A DNA stretch of 64,000 bases, from positions 32,361,659 to 32,425,658 of the forward strand of contig OW387140.1 of assembly GCA_936440205.1 (NCBI GenBank). Direction: 5' to 3'. A program made the translations under genes and the position numbers. This document shows positions 48,163 through 60,584 of this stretch, piece after piece; the first letter of the stretch is position 1; every line of letters begins with the position of its first letter. The DNA is from Lepidonotus clava. Taxonomy: Eukaryota > Annelida > Polychaeta > Phyllodocida > Polynoidae. The notes beneath the pieces are model-generated. The model saw nothing but the letters and a program-made list of their open reading frames with translations, was not told where the DNA came from and did not search any database.

Positions 48163-49281
48163 TGCGCCGGGCACGCTTGAGTCTTTGGGTGTACTATTGA
48201 TAATACGCGTGATGTCGTTGCGTAGGTGATCTTAGCTAGATGTCCAAATGGTAGGTATACTACTTAAACCGGCGACTATATATGAAAGGGGTGCTAGAAG
48301 GCAGAGTACTGTAGAGGTACTCCCTGCTAGATACAATATCCACGCAGTTACTCTGGACAACAAGGAAGGATAAGCCACGCGCTCAAATACAGTTTCAAAC
48401 CTTTATTAAATCTAAGTTCACAATGATATTCCTGGATCCACAAACAGTGAGTAAACCCCGGTGAGCACTGACCTAATACAACACACAATAACACTCCAAT
48501 AAGGCGCTTACCTCAACGCTTCTACGTGCCTGAACCTATCGCGACTACCACGGTGTGCAGCTTCAGAGTCTCCTGGGTCTTGGGTTCTCAGATGGAACAG
48601 TTCGGTATCAAGGAGTCTGACCGTTGAGCTTCTTTTGGTTCCTCAGGCTTCTTTGTGGGGGAGTCGCTCCAGAGGAGGGCTAGATCAAACTAGACTGCCT
48701 ATGGAGGGACAAGAGCCCCTTTTTATACTACTGCCCGAGAGGCATTGCAACACCCAAGGCCCCGTGAAGGGCCCTGGAATTGGATTTCTGTGCCTCTCAG
48801 GAGTCGTAAACTCTGGATAGAAGCCTGGAATTCATTTCCTAGGCAGTTGTGATTGTACCACTGCCTCCTGGCCAGGTGCCAAGACTCCACCCTAGAGGTC
48901 TGAAAGCCACTTTCTAGGCAGTTGTGATTGCACCACTGCCTATTGGCCCGGAGCCAAGGCTCCCCTCTATGGGTCTGGAATCCTGTTCCTGGGCCTTTGT
49001 GATTGTACGACCCTTCTCTGGCCAGGTGCCAGCTCTGGTGTGGAGCCGGGAATCCCGCCGCCAGGAGGTAGCGACGCCATGGTTATATGTCCTCGCCATC
49101 TCCCCGCTCGACGGGACCCCACACCGAGATCTGATCTGTTGAGGTTATTCACATAGATTATGCTCATCCACTGCACAGCGCGGCCCCACGAAAGGTCCCT
49201 GCGTTATTGTGACCGAGAAGTGCTTACCACTGGTTAAGTGTTGGGAGCATACATTCCCTGAGAATCCATGCTCCCGGCACA
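48163..49281 (-). repeat. LTR, 5' copy with respect to the element
   Basis: 1119 bases, same length as the copy at 31492-32610 and almost identical to it. On the plus strand it begins TGCGCCGGG and ends CGGCACA. The flank after it, GCGC, matches the four bases before the other copy. Confidence 0.93.
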
Positions 49282-49470
49282 GCGCCACATCTAATTTCCT
49301 GAAAACTTATAGGGTCCTCTTTGGATATTGCTTATTTGATAAAATTATGAATAGTGCATGATTTGATGTTATATCAAAGTGAGCCAAAACCAATAAATTC
49401 AATGAAATTTTACACATTCAAATAATTATGGAAATCTATTCCAAGAGCTTATATCTGGCCTAATACCCGT

Positions 49471-51167
49471 AAAGCTGGTGATCCACGTTGCGACAAAATT
49501 GAACCGATTTCCAACCGATTTCCAAAATATTTTCTATCTCCAAAATCGGCTGGAAATTGGCTGGAAATTGGCTGGAAATTGGCTGGAAATTGGCTGGAAA
49601 TCGGTTCACTTTGGAAAATATCGCAACGTGGATCATGTCAACCGATTTTTTTCAGCCGATTTCCAACCGACACTTGTGAGACCAACCGATTTCCAACCGA
49701 CGATGGTCCGACACAATTATTAAACTTGTTTAATAATTTTGGACCGATTTTGGACCGATTCTGGACCGATTCTGGACCGATTTGATCATGTCTGCATATT
49801 TTTAAGGTTATTTAATTAATTTTTGACTATATTAGAACAAAAATATTACCAATATGTATCAAAATGAATATTCTTTCATGGCGTTGGCTGAGTAACATAA
49901 GGTCGTATCTGACAAAAGCTCATTTTGTGTGGTTGCTAATTAAAGTAATATGACATATTTTGATGGTCTATAATTATTCTAAATATCTGTATGATGATTA
50001 TTATATCAAATCCATAGGAAGAATATGGTTCTCTGGTCAGAATTATCAATACATTTTGATAATTAGGATGTTACTATGGTAACAGATACAAATTCTATCT
50101 CAGATACGACCTTATGTTACTCAATTTTAAGAAGAAAACTTGGAAATCAGTGAATAACATAAGGTCGTATCTGGCATATATAAATTTAGATAAGTACAAA
50201 TTAAATCAGTTGAACAAATACAAATTCCATAAAAAAAACATTTCTGAAGCAGAACCAATGTTCTTGAACTTATTACATTTGATTGCTCCAAAATAATAAA
50301 GATTTATATGATATTTACACTGCCAGATTTAACTGCAGTCCAGATACGACCTTATGTTACTCAATATCCAGGCCATTATTCCAGTAAACAAAGGTTGTAT
50401 CCAACATTTTGTAAACATATTGCCTTAATTCTTTTTATTTTCAGATATTCAACAATAATATTATACAATGATATTAACAGGATGGCTATCTGAAAAACTG
50501 AATCATAACATATTTACATTTTGCAACAATTATGATATTTTATTAAAAAAACAACATTGGCTCTCTTCAGATACGACTTTATGTTACTCACTAAAAAGTG
50601 AAATAGGACAGATACGACCTTTGTTTACTGGTTTATAACATTCAAAGGATTTGGAAAATCAAAAAAATTCCAAAATTTCCAGATACCTTAGGGGGAAGGG
50701 AAACATATTCAAAAATAAATATAAAATCATTTTTTTGGAGATACGACCTTATGTTACTCAGCCGACGATGGGATATATTTTCTAATGCTTTACAATGAGT
50801 ATTTTTCTATTTCACTTTTTATCAATCAAATTGATAAAAAATTATATATTTCTGGTCGTATTGACTATTATTAAGAGATGAAATGTTAAAATATTTGCAG
50901 AATTCTGATAAGTTGATAAACCGATTCTTTTCACATTGTTTTCCTATTAGTTTGTGATCAAGAATACAAGTAAATAATCGTTTTTCCCCTTCACTGTGGA
51001 TCATGGGTAGAGGAGCGATTCTGGAACGATTTTTGAGCGATTTAAGCAGCAATATGTTTAATTGGCAAACCGATTCCCAACCGACAAAAAACCATTGGTT
51101 CGGAAATCGGTTCAGTCACAATTTTTTTGTCGGTTTGAACAATGTCGCAACGTGGATCACCAGCTTT
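49471..51167. mobile_element. TIR element with AAAGCTGGTGATCCACGTTG ends
   Basis: The ends are inverted for about 25 bases, through TTGCGAC. A further inverted copy of TGATCCACGTTGCGA lies at about 49625-49640, so the left part is itself a foldback. GGCTGGAAATT repeats five times at 49549-49604, and ACCGATTTCCAAC-like pieces are frequent. No transposase is recognised. Confidence 0.75.
49888..50761. repeat. Seven-fold motif in both orientations
   Basis: The 18-base core GATACGACCTTATGTTAC or its reverse recurs near 49890, 50104, 50152, 50344, 50571, 50610 (partial) and 50740. Facing pairs (49888-50122 and 50148-50364) look like small MITEs placed side by side. Confidence 0.75.
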
Positions 51168-51683
51168 ACACACTAGCCCCAAAATACGCATTATGCATGT
51201 ATTGAACTATCATTATAAGCGCATTTTGATGCTAGTCTGTAAAGGGTATAAGTTGAAATCTAAACCATGAAATAAGGCAGAAAATCAATAAAAAATGTTT
51301 TCCTTGCTCAACCCAATTAATGTGGATCTGCAAAAAATTGGTTTATTTAGGCTTACAAACAAAAGGAAATATCACCAGCTCTAGGGGACTTCTACTTTGG
51401 TTTGAGCTAGTTTTCACAGTTAATACTTTACCACTGACTTAACTAGACTTATCTAACATAAACATTTCTATAATTATCTGAGTTTTGAAAATTTTGTCAA
51501 TTATGTTGGTTTGGGTCCCTTTAAATTTCAGAGGGGACTGCGTGGGAATGTAAAGTTCAAGCCCCCAGAGCTGGCACCGAAAATGTTACATAAGGGCACT
51601 CCCTTTGAAAATGTCTGGATTCGCCACTGACTAGCATTCATAATAAAATGCTCCCAGATAAAAGACAGCCAACCATTTGAAAA

Positions 51684-51878
51684 TCAAGGGTGGATCCAGA
51701 AATTCTTGAAAGGGGGGCGCCCATATTAATAAGGTACTCGTGCCACCTCAGGGAGCACCAGTTTTTACATTACAAATAAAGATAAACAATCGAAATCTTG
51801 ACCCCAAAATATGGGGGTGGGGGGAGGGGGAGGGGGGCGCACGCCCCATGTGCCTCCCCCAGATCCGTCCCTGAAAAT
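51684..51878. mobile_element. MITE of the GGATCCAG type, diverged
   Basis: Left end AAGGGTGGATCCAG and right end CAGATCCGTCCCTG are inverted, around G-rich sequence. A related right end (TGGATTCGCCACTG) lies near 51630. Confidence 0.5.
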
Positions 51879-52662
51879 ATTTAAGCTGGTTAGAAAAATA
51901 ACCAGATAACAGTTTTGCCCTTGTGATTTATTTTTCTCCCAGAGTTCTCCATTTAAAAAATGCTCTTCGCTTTAGCCACCACACGCCTTGTTATATCCAT
52001 ACCGGCAGTGCTTATGTACTATGTATCATGCTTCATATTGATTTTCCCCCAAATACATTTTTCCCATTTGGATTGAGCAACGGTTTTTACATAACACACA
52101 TATTGATAATTATGTATTGTATAATGATTATATATAATTCTTTGTATAAACCGAAAGCTGACTAACCAGGCGCAGATTTATGGGAAAGGTGAACGTTTTG
52201 GTCTAAACTGTTTCACAAAATTCCTGTGTTAGCACACGTTCCTGGATCCGTCCTTCTTAACAGATTAAGTGTCCTTGGGTTCCTGAGAAAACCTAGGCTG
52301 GTTGCACGTACACCTTATCCATAATTAACACAGTTCCATGGGCTGCAGATTCGTGGCACCACTGTCCAAACACTTGGTGTCAAACCCTGATTCATCGGAG
52401 GACCCTCAATAAGCACCTATACAGGGGTGTTTCTCCAAAGGCAATGGTATTGAGTGATTAGGATCGTACCCTTTTAAGAGACGACCTAGTAATATAGAAA
52501 AAAATCATTAGATGTAGTACTGTCATTTTGCATGCTCATGCATTTTAAATTTTGTAAAGGTTGGCTTAATAGTCATAGTTAAAAGTAATATAACAGTCAG
52601 AACTCGAAGTTTTATGTTAAACCCAAAGCACATGAAAATGGAAACATGAATTTTAACAAGAG

Positions 52663-52663
52663 C

Positions 52664-52719
<56 letters not shown>

Positions 52720-52722
52720 CGT
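52663..52722. repeat. (TG)n microsatellite
   Basis: About 27 TG units, ending in TGCGTGCG. Confidence 0.95.
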
Positions 52723-54002
52723 AAAACAATACGCTCTGATTATACAAAAGTATAAAAGATAATCCTTCTAAAATGTGTTTTTAGTGATACGTCGTGAAAT
52801 TAGGTACCGTTATCACTGTCTACAGCCATACGGAATTGTTCCCCCGGTGTAGCCATATCCTACAATACATATGGCCATAGTCATTACAAAAGCTGTTTAC
52901 CAACGCGCCTAATCTGTTGCATAGAAGACCAGCTCACGAACTGCCACGATCATCCCCCAGACTACAGACTATTTAGCCCAGATAGGTACCTGACATGCAA
53001 CGTTCAGATTGGTAATACGTGACCAGCCAATACACAGCAAGGGATGTATTATGTCGCAGGTGTACCCAGATTGAGGCTTTTAGAAGAAGTAGTGTATTGG
53101 AGTCGCTGGCGTGCATAGCAAATGCTACTTAAGCTTGTATTCGACTGGCTGATTTTTCAGCTGATTTTGAAAATACGTAGTGGGGAAAATTTTTCAATAT
53201 AAATTGCTGTACATCATTAGAAAGGTCTTATAATTCTCTTTCAAATGATATATACATAACATAGGATGTATGGTTTCATGCCATATCCTCAGAGAAAATC
53301 AACCAAATGCAAAATGGGAACGTGTCTTGGAAACGATGCCAGTGACCCACCATGGGGAAAGGATGCTCCAGGTCGGAATTCAACATTTAAGAGTATCCAG
53401 GCAATAAGCTTGATGATACCAAAAATGTGGAATTGTGTCAATTATCAAAGAAGTCACAGGTTATAGAATGTAGAAATTCCTGAGATTGACAATAACATGA
53501 ATTATTCAGTATTTACTGAGGTATTCATCAATAACAAAACATAATTCTTGAAAACCATAAAAGACTATTTTTGAAACACTATTAATTGTGATCATAACTC
53601 GTGATCTGAAAATTTTATTGTTTATCTGTTTGAAGCTGAAATATTTTCAAGTATTATTTTCCAACATGATGATAAAATTGTTTTAAGGAATCACCAAAGT
53701 TATTGTCTACATGGCAACCAAATTACTATTGTTTGGTAAATTTTGTGAATGAAACATTCCATTGACATTCCAAATAAGGATATTTTTGAATGCAATAGAA
53801 TCTTTTGAGGTGTTTAGCTGAATTGTATGCAAAAAGTTAGTCTAAGACAGTTTTATGCTATTTGTCACTGAATTACTCATATCTCCTGGAATATTAGTCC
53901 AAGCCCAGTGTGCACAGAACCACTTAATAAACGTTTATTCAGTTCTGTTCTGAAACAATGCATAATCGTTTATTGACCAGGCAAAAAAAAAAGTCCAAAG
54001 CA

Positions 54003-54240
54003 GGGCTGCTATTGCAGTGGATAATAAGTGCTTCTTATACAGTGGGTAATCAGTGCTGATTTTTCAGTGGGTTATAAATGCTGTATTTACCTGTAACTGC
54101 CGCTACAGTAGATAATAAGAGCTGCATTTACAGTGGGTATTAAGTGCTGCATTTACGGGGGATAATAAGTGCTGCATTTACGGGGGGTAGTAATTGCTGC
54201 ATTTTCAGGGGGTTATAAATGCTGCATTTGCAGCATTCAT
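54003..54240. repeat. Minisatellite, unit about 28-32 bases
   Basis: GATAATAAGTGCTGCATTTA and variants repeat about eight times. Confidence 0.8.
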
Positions 54241-54644
54241 TTCATTTAGTCTTTATTTAGCAAATTTCATCAATTAGATCTCGTGAAGTCTTCATTCTTC
54301 ATAACTGCTTTCTCCAAATTTGTCTCGTATTGTCCCTTGAACATCTGCAAACAGAATAACAATTGACATTAACTATCATACAATGAACGCTACAATGAAG
54401 ACATATATATATTTCAGGGCTCAGGAAATACGGTTTCTTGATTCCCAGGACAACCAGAAAATAGTCCTGAACAACTAAACCTAAGGGGTTAGTTGCCGGG
54501 GCCTCGGGTAGACCGAACCTGTCTGTCTCTATTCCCGGTGACATAGGCATAGGTACGGAGAGGGAGTGGTGACCAAGATAGTGTTAAGGGGGTCCTGTTG
54601 GTGTGAATTTCTTACAGAAGCGGGCGTAAAGTCTGCACATACTG

Positions 54645-55163
54645 ATCAGGGGCGGATCCAAAGTCTGTCTTCTAGGGGGGCAATATATCTGCCCCCACCC
54701 CCAATGATTTAGCTTGCAAAATTTCTCCTCAGATTTCTCAAAACTATGAGAGTCCATTTTTGGTCGGGGGGGGGGGCAATTGTGTCATACCTAAGTTTAG
54801 GCATGGCATATCATCCCAATAGTAATTACAAGTATTTAGAGCTTATGGTTATTAGTACAGAACTTTTGTTAGCACTCTCCCTCCCCCTAGTGGTCACCTG
54901 GCCTAATTAATGTGATTGTGTCAGAGGCCAAAGGGGAGGTGGGGAAGTGCACTCTTACTGTAAGGACACTCTGGGCCCAGCAGCAGAAGAGACAACATGT
55001 AACAACTTAGCAGCAACAGGCCTTTTGGCCCACACTACTGAGACTGTGGAGAATATATTTAACATCAACTACATCTCCTGCCTTCAAGTCTTCTCTTCAT
55101 TTATACCACACAAAACCCTATCTTCACAATTGCACCTTTTGCCCCCCCCTGGATCCGCCACTG
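54645..55163. mobile_element. Possible MITE of the GGATCC type
   Basis: Left CAGGGGCGGATCCAAAG and right CCCTGGATCCGCCACTG are inverted. The right part was later copied in the local duplication. Confidence 0.45.
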
Positions 55164-56653
55164 CTGATCTCTTTACAGAAGCGGATGTAAGGTCCAAACA
55201 TACAAGTCTCTGCATATATACACAGACATATTATTAATCTTAGTGCCCTGAGTTATCTACATGTCCCAGACCTTCATTATGATTTGTTAAGACAGGCCAA
55301 GCCCAAAACTCGAACTGATTGATGTTCCCTTGACCTTGTATTAAGTTGTGCATACCACCCCTATGAGGGCTAGGCCTGTGAATCCTGTCAAGAAGTGGCT
55401 GTACAGCAGCTAGTAGTCGTTTATTTGCAGCTGCATATTATCTCCTTATAATATGGAAATAAATTATACATAATGATAAAAACAGTGAAATCAAGGCTGT
55501 CTCAGTTGGGCTTACAATGTTGTCTAACAATTATGCGCAATTTTACCTTTTAAGCATTTGGCTCAGCAACATCAGTCAGCTGCCCCCTGAGAGCTGCATT
55601 TTGGCTGCATTTGCCATTGGCATAAGCAACATGTAACAACTTAGCAGCAACAGGCCTTTTGGCCCACACTACTGAGACTGTGGAGAATATATTTAACATC
55701 AACTACATCTCCTGCCTTCAAGTCTTCTCTTCATTTATACCACACAAAACCCTATCTTCACAATTGCACCTTTTGCCCCCCCCTGGATCCGCCACTGCTG
55801 ATCTCCTTACAGAAGCGGATGTAAGGTCCAAACATACAAGTCTCTGCATATATACACAGACATATTATTAATCTTAGTGCCCTGAGTTATCTACATGTCC
55901 CAGACCTTCATTATGATTTGTGGAGAATATATTTAACATCAACTACATCTCCTTACAGAAGCGGATGTAAGGTCCAAACATACAAGTCTCTGCATATATA
56001 CACAGACATATTATTAATCTTAGTGCCCTGAGTTATCTACATGTCCCAGACCTTCATTATGATTTGTGGAGAATATATTTAACATCAACTACATCTCCTG
56101 CCTTCAAGTCTTCTCTTCATTTATACCACACAAAACCCTATCTTCACAATTGCACCTTTTGCCCCCCCCCCCTGGATCCGCCACTGCTGATCTCCTTACA
56201 GAAGCGGATGTAAGGTCCAAACATACAAGTCTCTGCATATATACACAGACATATTATTAATCTTAGTGCCCTGAGTTATCTACATGTCCCAGACCTTCAT
56301 TATGATTTGTTAAGACAGGCCAAGCCCAAAACTCGAACTGATTGATGTTCCCTTGACCTTGTATTAAGTTGTGCATACCACCCCTATGAGGGCTAGGCCT
56401 GTGAATCCTGTCAAGAAGTGGCTGTACAGCAGCTAGTAGTCGTTTATTTGCAGCTGCATATTATCTCCTTATAATATGGAAATAAATTATACATAATGAT
56501 AAAAACAGTGAAATCAAGGCTGTCTCAGTTGGGCTTACAATGTTGTCTAACAATTATGCGCAATTTTACCTTTTAAGCATTTGGCTCAGCAACATCAGTC
56601 AGCTGCCCCCTGAGAGCTGCATTTTGGCTGCATTTGCCATTGGCATAAGCAAC
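54993..56653. repeat. Local segmental duplication
   Basis: A 295-base block (54993-55287) recurs at 55627-55921, then as a shortened copy at 55921-56067 and again at 56068-56308. The following block (55288-55630) recurs at 56309-56653. Copies are nearly identical, so this is recent. Frames of 64-96 codons inside them are by-products. Confidence 0.9.
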
Positions 56654-56745
56654 GCTGCCAAAATTGCAGCTAAAATGCAGCGTTTATTCAATGGGGGTAT
56701 GCACACTGGGAGGGCATAGGACAAATTCCCCTCAAAGCATCCTTT

Positions 56746-58300
56746 CCCTGGTTGAGTCACACTATCCTTATGGCCATCAAGTTTAGAGTTGTGTTCTAAT
56801 CATAAAATAATCATTTGACACTTAGCCAAATGTTATCCATTATAATATTGCTGAAGCCCCAAAGATTATTCCACTCTATGTTTTAACATTCTACAATGTG
56901 TAGTTCCTCTGCAACTGCATGTACAATGTAGCTAATTTTATTCAATTCAGGCCTAATTTTCACAGTAATCCCAATATCTAGAAAGAAGCCCATTTGCTAA
57001 GAAATATATGGACGAAAACCAATTTTTACATTATTTTGTGGAAAATTTTGGCTTACAATTTTGTAGAGATTCTTTTGAATAATCTAAAAATATTAGAATT
57101 TTCATAACCAAGGCATCATGGAAAATTCTAAATGGAATGTTTCTTATCAGATTTTTAAAGTATAATGGAGGTTAGCAGGTTGCCATGGTTACAAAAAAGA
57201 AATGTAAAGAATAAAATAAGTTTTTTCATTTGTATTGTAGACAATTTCTTTTACTCTTTTTCAATATTGCAAACAGTAAATGGAACAAGCACCACTAAAA
57301 AAAAGTTGCTTTTTTGCTATTTGTAATAATCAGAAAAATTACCTTTTTGATGATACATAGTTAGCTTTAAGTTGCCGAGAATTAAGCTAAAATTCCAAGA
57401 CTTTAAAGCTGGTTCTAAAAGGGGCACCACAAAAGCAAAGAGTGTGTTTCTATATCAAACAGATGTGTAACGTTCTGTTAATTGGTAAAATGAAATTTTC
57501 CAATGCTGTTTCATGCTGCCTAGATCTATAGAATCCAGTGAATATCTTTTTACTTGACCTACACAGACCTAGGCATTAAAACAAGTATCATATCTATGAC
57601 AAAATTTCCAGTGGACCTGCACACTTGGTACTGAGTCCTACATGTCGTATCATCATACGTATGACTGTTATTTCAGATCACCTATTCAGGTAGGACCTAT
57701 TACACATCAACATGATTAGAAAACAGTTTGTTAATAACACCATTCTAGATAATTCCACGAGTAGTGTGTACATAACTGGCCTATATTAGTATATGAACAG
57801 TTAAGGTCACTTAAAACATAGGAAAGTTAGTGAAACTTGTCATTTGAAACTCCTCCATTTGAATTTCTTCATATACAGAGTATAAAGCTTAACACAACCT
57901 GAAATTTAATTGCTATGGATTTAAAAATGTAAGGTATCACTATACAAAGCAAAACATGCAAAGGGTGCAAGAAAATTCACAATCCACGTTAAGTCTGTTA
58001 TTTAGGGATAAAATGTAGAGAAATATAAAAGTTAGTATGATAAAGTAGATACAATCTGTCAGGAGGGTATACATTCCAAGCTTACTAACTACAAAATATG
58101 GGCATGTTAAAGGGTTCATCTTCAGAAATATTGCAATTTAGAAGGAATTATTGATTGGGCTACCATAGGAAAACAACCTGGCCTGTTATAATGGTAAGGC
58201 CTGATAATCTGTCCAACAAGATTCCCCATGTTCCCCATGACATTGTTCACCTTGTTTCATCAATTTTTCATTTTTTGTATGTTTCGCATAATATATTGGA
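56746..58300. other. Spacer, nothing recognised
   Basis: AT-rich sequence without exon, TIR or tandem repeat that I could support. Confidence 0.5.
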
Positions 58301-58304
58301 ATAT

Positions 58305-58440
58305 CGATGGCTAAGAAGGGATTGAAATTCATACATCTGAACATACGTAGTTTAATTAAAAACAAAAGCAAATGTTTTGAAATAATTATATGGAGACTAT
58401 GATATTATTTCTCTGACAGAAACATGCATGGCTAATTAAG
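58305..58440 (+). mobile_element. LINE endonuclease fragment, decayed
   Basis: Translation gives GLKFIHLNIRSLIKNK, then in a second frame DIISLTETCMAN. These match the start of an APE-type LINE endonuclease (LNIRSL ... LTET motifs). One frame change separates the two parts. No reverse transcriptase follows, so it is a 5' scrap. Confidence 0.65.
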
Positions 58441-58523
58441 CTCAAATATTGGAATTTAGCAGTGTTCTCATACCTAAATTCTTTGGAGCTGTATTGATCA
58501 GGTTGGGGCTACGATGGGAAAAT

Positions 58524-59156
58524 CAGGACGTCCTGTTTTTTCAGTAAGCAACCCTTTAAAACACTTCAAAACATTCCATTATCATTTTTTCAATTTTTAT
58601 ATATTACCCTATATTATAAACAATTATTTGGTCAAATTAAAATTGAATCCCATCATAACAATATTGGTTTAAATGGTTTTAAAAAGTTTGTCTGAAAAAA
58701 CAGGACGTCCTGTTATAACGGATCATGAAACCATCCTGTTATTTCAGGACGGCTGTTTTCTTGGTATGATATTTGTAACTTTTAAAAAATAAAGATCAAT
58801 AGAAGAAAATGCAAGGATAGAATTTGAAAATGCAATGATCATTATGATGCAAAAGATGTGTTCTTTCATTACAAATATTTTTTTAATTTAGCAACATCCT
58901 CATTTTCTGAGCATTTTTACTTATGCAAAAATATTAATTGTGAAATAATTATTTATATATTTATCAAAATGGATAGTGTCATTAAATTCATGTTAAATGC
59001 AGAATTTGATAATTTTTGCAGTTTGCATCTATAGAGGTACTATATCATGTTTGTCTTGTGTAATATTCACGTATAATTTCATCTAAAATAATTAGAAAAT
59101 ACACTTTTTCATAATTGCCTGTCATCAGAAGATGTCCCATTTTTACAGGACGTCCC
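58524..59156. repeat. Three copies of a CAGGACGTCCTG palindromic motif
   Basis: CAGGACGTCCTGTTTTTTCA at 58524 is inverted at about 58693-58713 and recurs in direct order, with one change, at 59146. The first pair would bound a unit of about 190 bases. Confidence 0.65.
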
Positions 59157-59576
59157 GTTTTTCAGTGTTAACCCAATCTGTAGATTTATGGTCCTCACCA
59201 TTTTATTATGGGGCTCACCATATGTAGGGTAGATCAGGATTTTCAGATTTGGCTCCTGGACTATAAGTAAACCAAGGGAGAAAATAAAGGGGTTTAAAAT
59301 TCATCCCTTTTTACATTTTAACTATCAATATACTGTTAATGAATAACCCTGTCGTCCATCTACTTGTGCTCATCGAGTTTGCAGATTCACAACTTTATTT
59401 CTACAAATATTATAGTATTGTCTTTGAATACAATATTAATTGTAGCTAACTGTATTGTAGACAAGGATATGGGGTGTACAAAAAATAATGACATTTTTAC
59501 TTTTCTTTTCATTTCAGTCTCTTAGAAGCCTAACAGCTGACTGGGTTATTTCACAAATAGAGGAGACATTGAAAGA

Positions 59577-60584
59577 ATGGAAGGACAAAACTCAAGGTTT
59601 AAGCTTGTTACTGGTTAGTTAGCTGGACTCTTTGCCTGTGTGGCCTATAGCTTTGGGTGTGCTTTCTCCCAGGCCTTGCAAGAGAAAGTACCGGGCTGCC
59701 AGTTATCTGTGGCACGATACCTCATTCAATTCACATTATACTCTTTTCTGGTCATCATTACCAGAATAAATATCTCCATTCCAAGGCAGACTGTGCCATC
59801 TATTTTTTACTACAGTTTTCTCTGTGTGGTGTATACAATTGGTTACTTTGGTGCAACTGGTTATTTTCCACTTCTTGAGGTCACAGGAATATCGTTGATA
59901 ATGATAATAATCGCTGTTATGGTTCATTGTAAGATCATGGCTAAAAAGGATATTACCTGTCTGAATTTGATATCCCTTTTTATCTGCTCAGTTGGTATCA
60001 TTCTGGTCAGCCAACCCCATTTTCTCTTTCATAACAACAACACACATGCTGACAGTCAAAACCAAACATTGGACCTGACTTTTACAAATAATGTGAATCA
60101 TAATGTAAATTCACATATTGTAATAGCATATGTACTGCTGGTCATCGGAAGTATTGCTGATGGGATGGTTTTTGATGTTACTGGAAATCTTCTCAGTGAT
60201 GTAACCCCCCTTGTGAAAGTTTTGCATGGATCAGGCTATGGTTTAATTGCTTCTATTATACTGACGTTTTACTTGGAAGCTATTGTAACTGATCTAACCT
60301 TGAAAGAGGTTTTTCTAGTTGTGGGGCATGGCACAGCAACTGCTGTAGGGTTCCTGGCATTTAACTATTCATGCCATACGATTGGTGGAATAAGGACTAG
60401 CCTAGTCTATAGCCTTCAAGTCATTGTAATGTTAATATTGCAGTATACAATCATGAAATCTATCATGCCTGGAAATCACAACTGGGTTGAAGTGATTGGA
60501 GCTATAATCTTGTTACTTGGAGTAACCCTACAGCCCATACAGGATGCTTTGAGAGAATACAATGATGTTGACTCAATCCCATGA
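59577..60584 (+). pseudogene. SLC35G/EamA-like drug/metabolite transporter with an early in-frame stop
   Basis: A single-exon frame like the SLC35G group of the drug/metabolite transporter superfamily (membrane, likely small-molecule transport; substrate unknown). About ten hydrophobic segments are visible, with Asn-rich sequence between segments 5 and 6. The natural start appears to be the ATG at 59577 (MEGQNSRFKLVTG), but TAG at 59616-59618 interrupts it just before the first membrane segment (LAGLFACVAYSFGCAF). The frame is then open to 60584. No good ATG exists nearby downstream, so this is a pseudogene, a nonsense allele or an assembly error. The lack of introns suits a retrocopy, but SLC35G genes are often intronless. 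Confidence 0.75.

Larger units (their letters stand above)
31492..49281 (-). mobile_element. Giant Ty3/gypsy chromovirus-like LTR element with an envelope-like frame
   Basis: A 17.8-kb LTR retroelement read on the minus strand, bounded by 1119-base LTRs that begin TG and end CA and flanked by a 4-base GCGC repeat. Order on the minus strand: LTR, gag, pol, about 5 kb of noncoding G-rich DNA, zinc-finger frame, envelope-like frame, LTR. By eye I found one difference between the two LTRs, so the insertion is very recent. The long frames are all open and the element looks whole. Chromoviruses are usually well under half this size. A DNA transposon of about 1.1 kb sits inside it near one LTR. Confidence 0.92.
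49377..51534. mobile_element. Older TIR element related to the TTAA MITE, host of nested insertions
   Basis: The left end (GAGCCAAAACCAAT) and right end (GGTTTGGGTCCCTTTAA) are diverged inverted repeats; both resemble 21721-22093. The next two elements are nested in it. Confidence 0.5.
53895..56710. mobile_element. TIR element inserted in the MITE family A copy
   Basis: It begins CCCAGTGTGCA and ends TGCACACTGGG. The paralog near 25568 reads CCAAGGGCAT where this copy has CCAAG, the element, then AGGGCAT, so AG may be a 2-base target duplication. It holds the minisatellite at 54003-54240 and the duplications at 54993-56653. No transposase is seen. Confidence 0.7.
53350..56745. mobile_element. 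MITE family A, copy split by a 2.8-kb insertion
   Basis: 53350-53894 and 56711-56745 align with 25023-25612 in order. The break at 53895-56710 holds another element with its own TIRs. Confidence 0.75.

Noticed and set aside
47506-48174. A 222-codon minus frame over the start of gag
   Set aside because: It overlaps gag in another frame, is low in structure, and is best explained as a shadow.
49888-50761. Regular repeats as a CRISPR array
   Set aside because: The motif occurs in both orientations at uneven spacing in animal DNA; no cas-like gene.
54947-56260. Three similar frames of 64-96 codons as a gene family
   Set aside because: They are copies made by the local duplication, include a MITE end, and show no domain.
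59640-60584. GTG at 59640 as a genuine start of the transporter
   Set aside because: It falls inside the first membrane segment; the earlier ATG at 59577 fits the family better despite the TAG.
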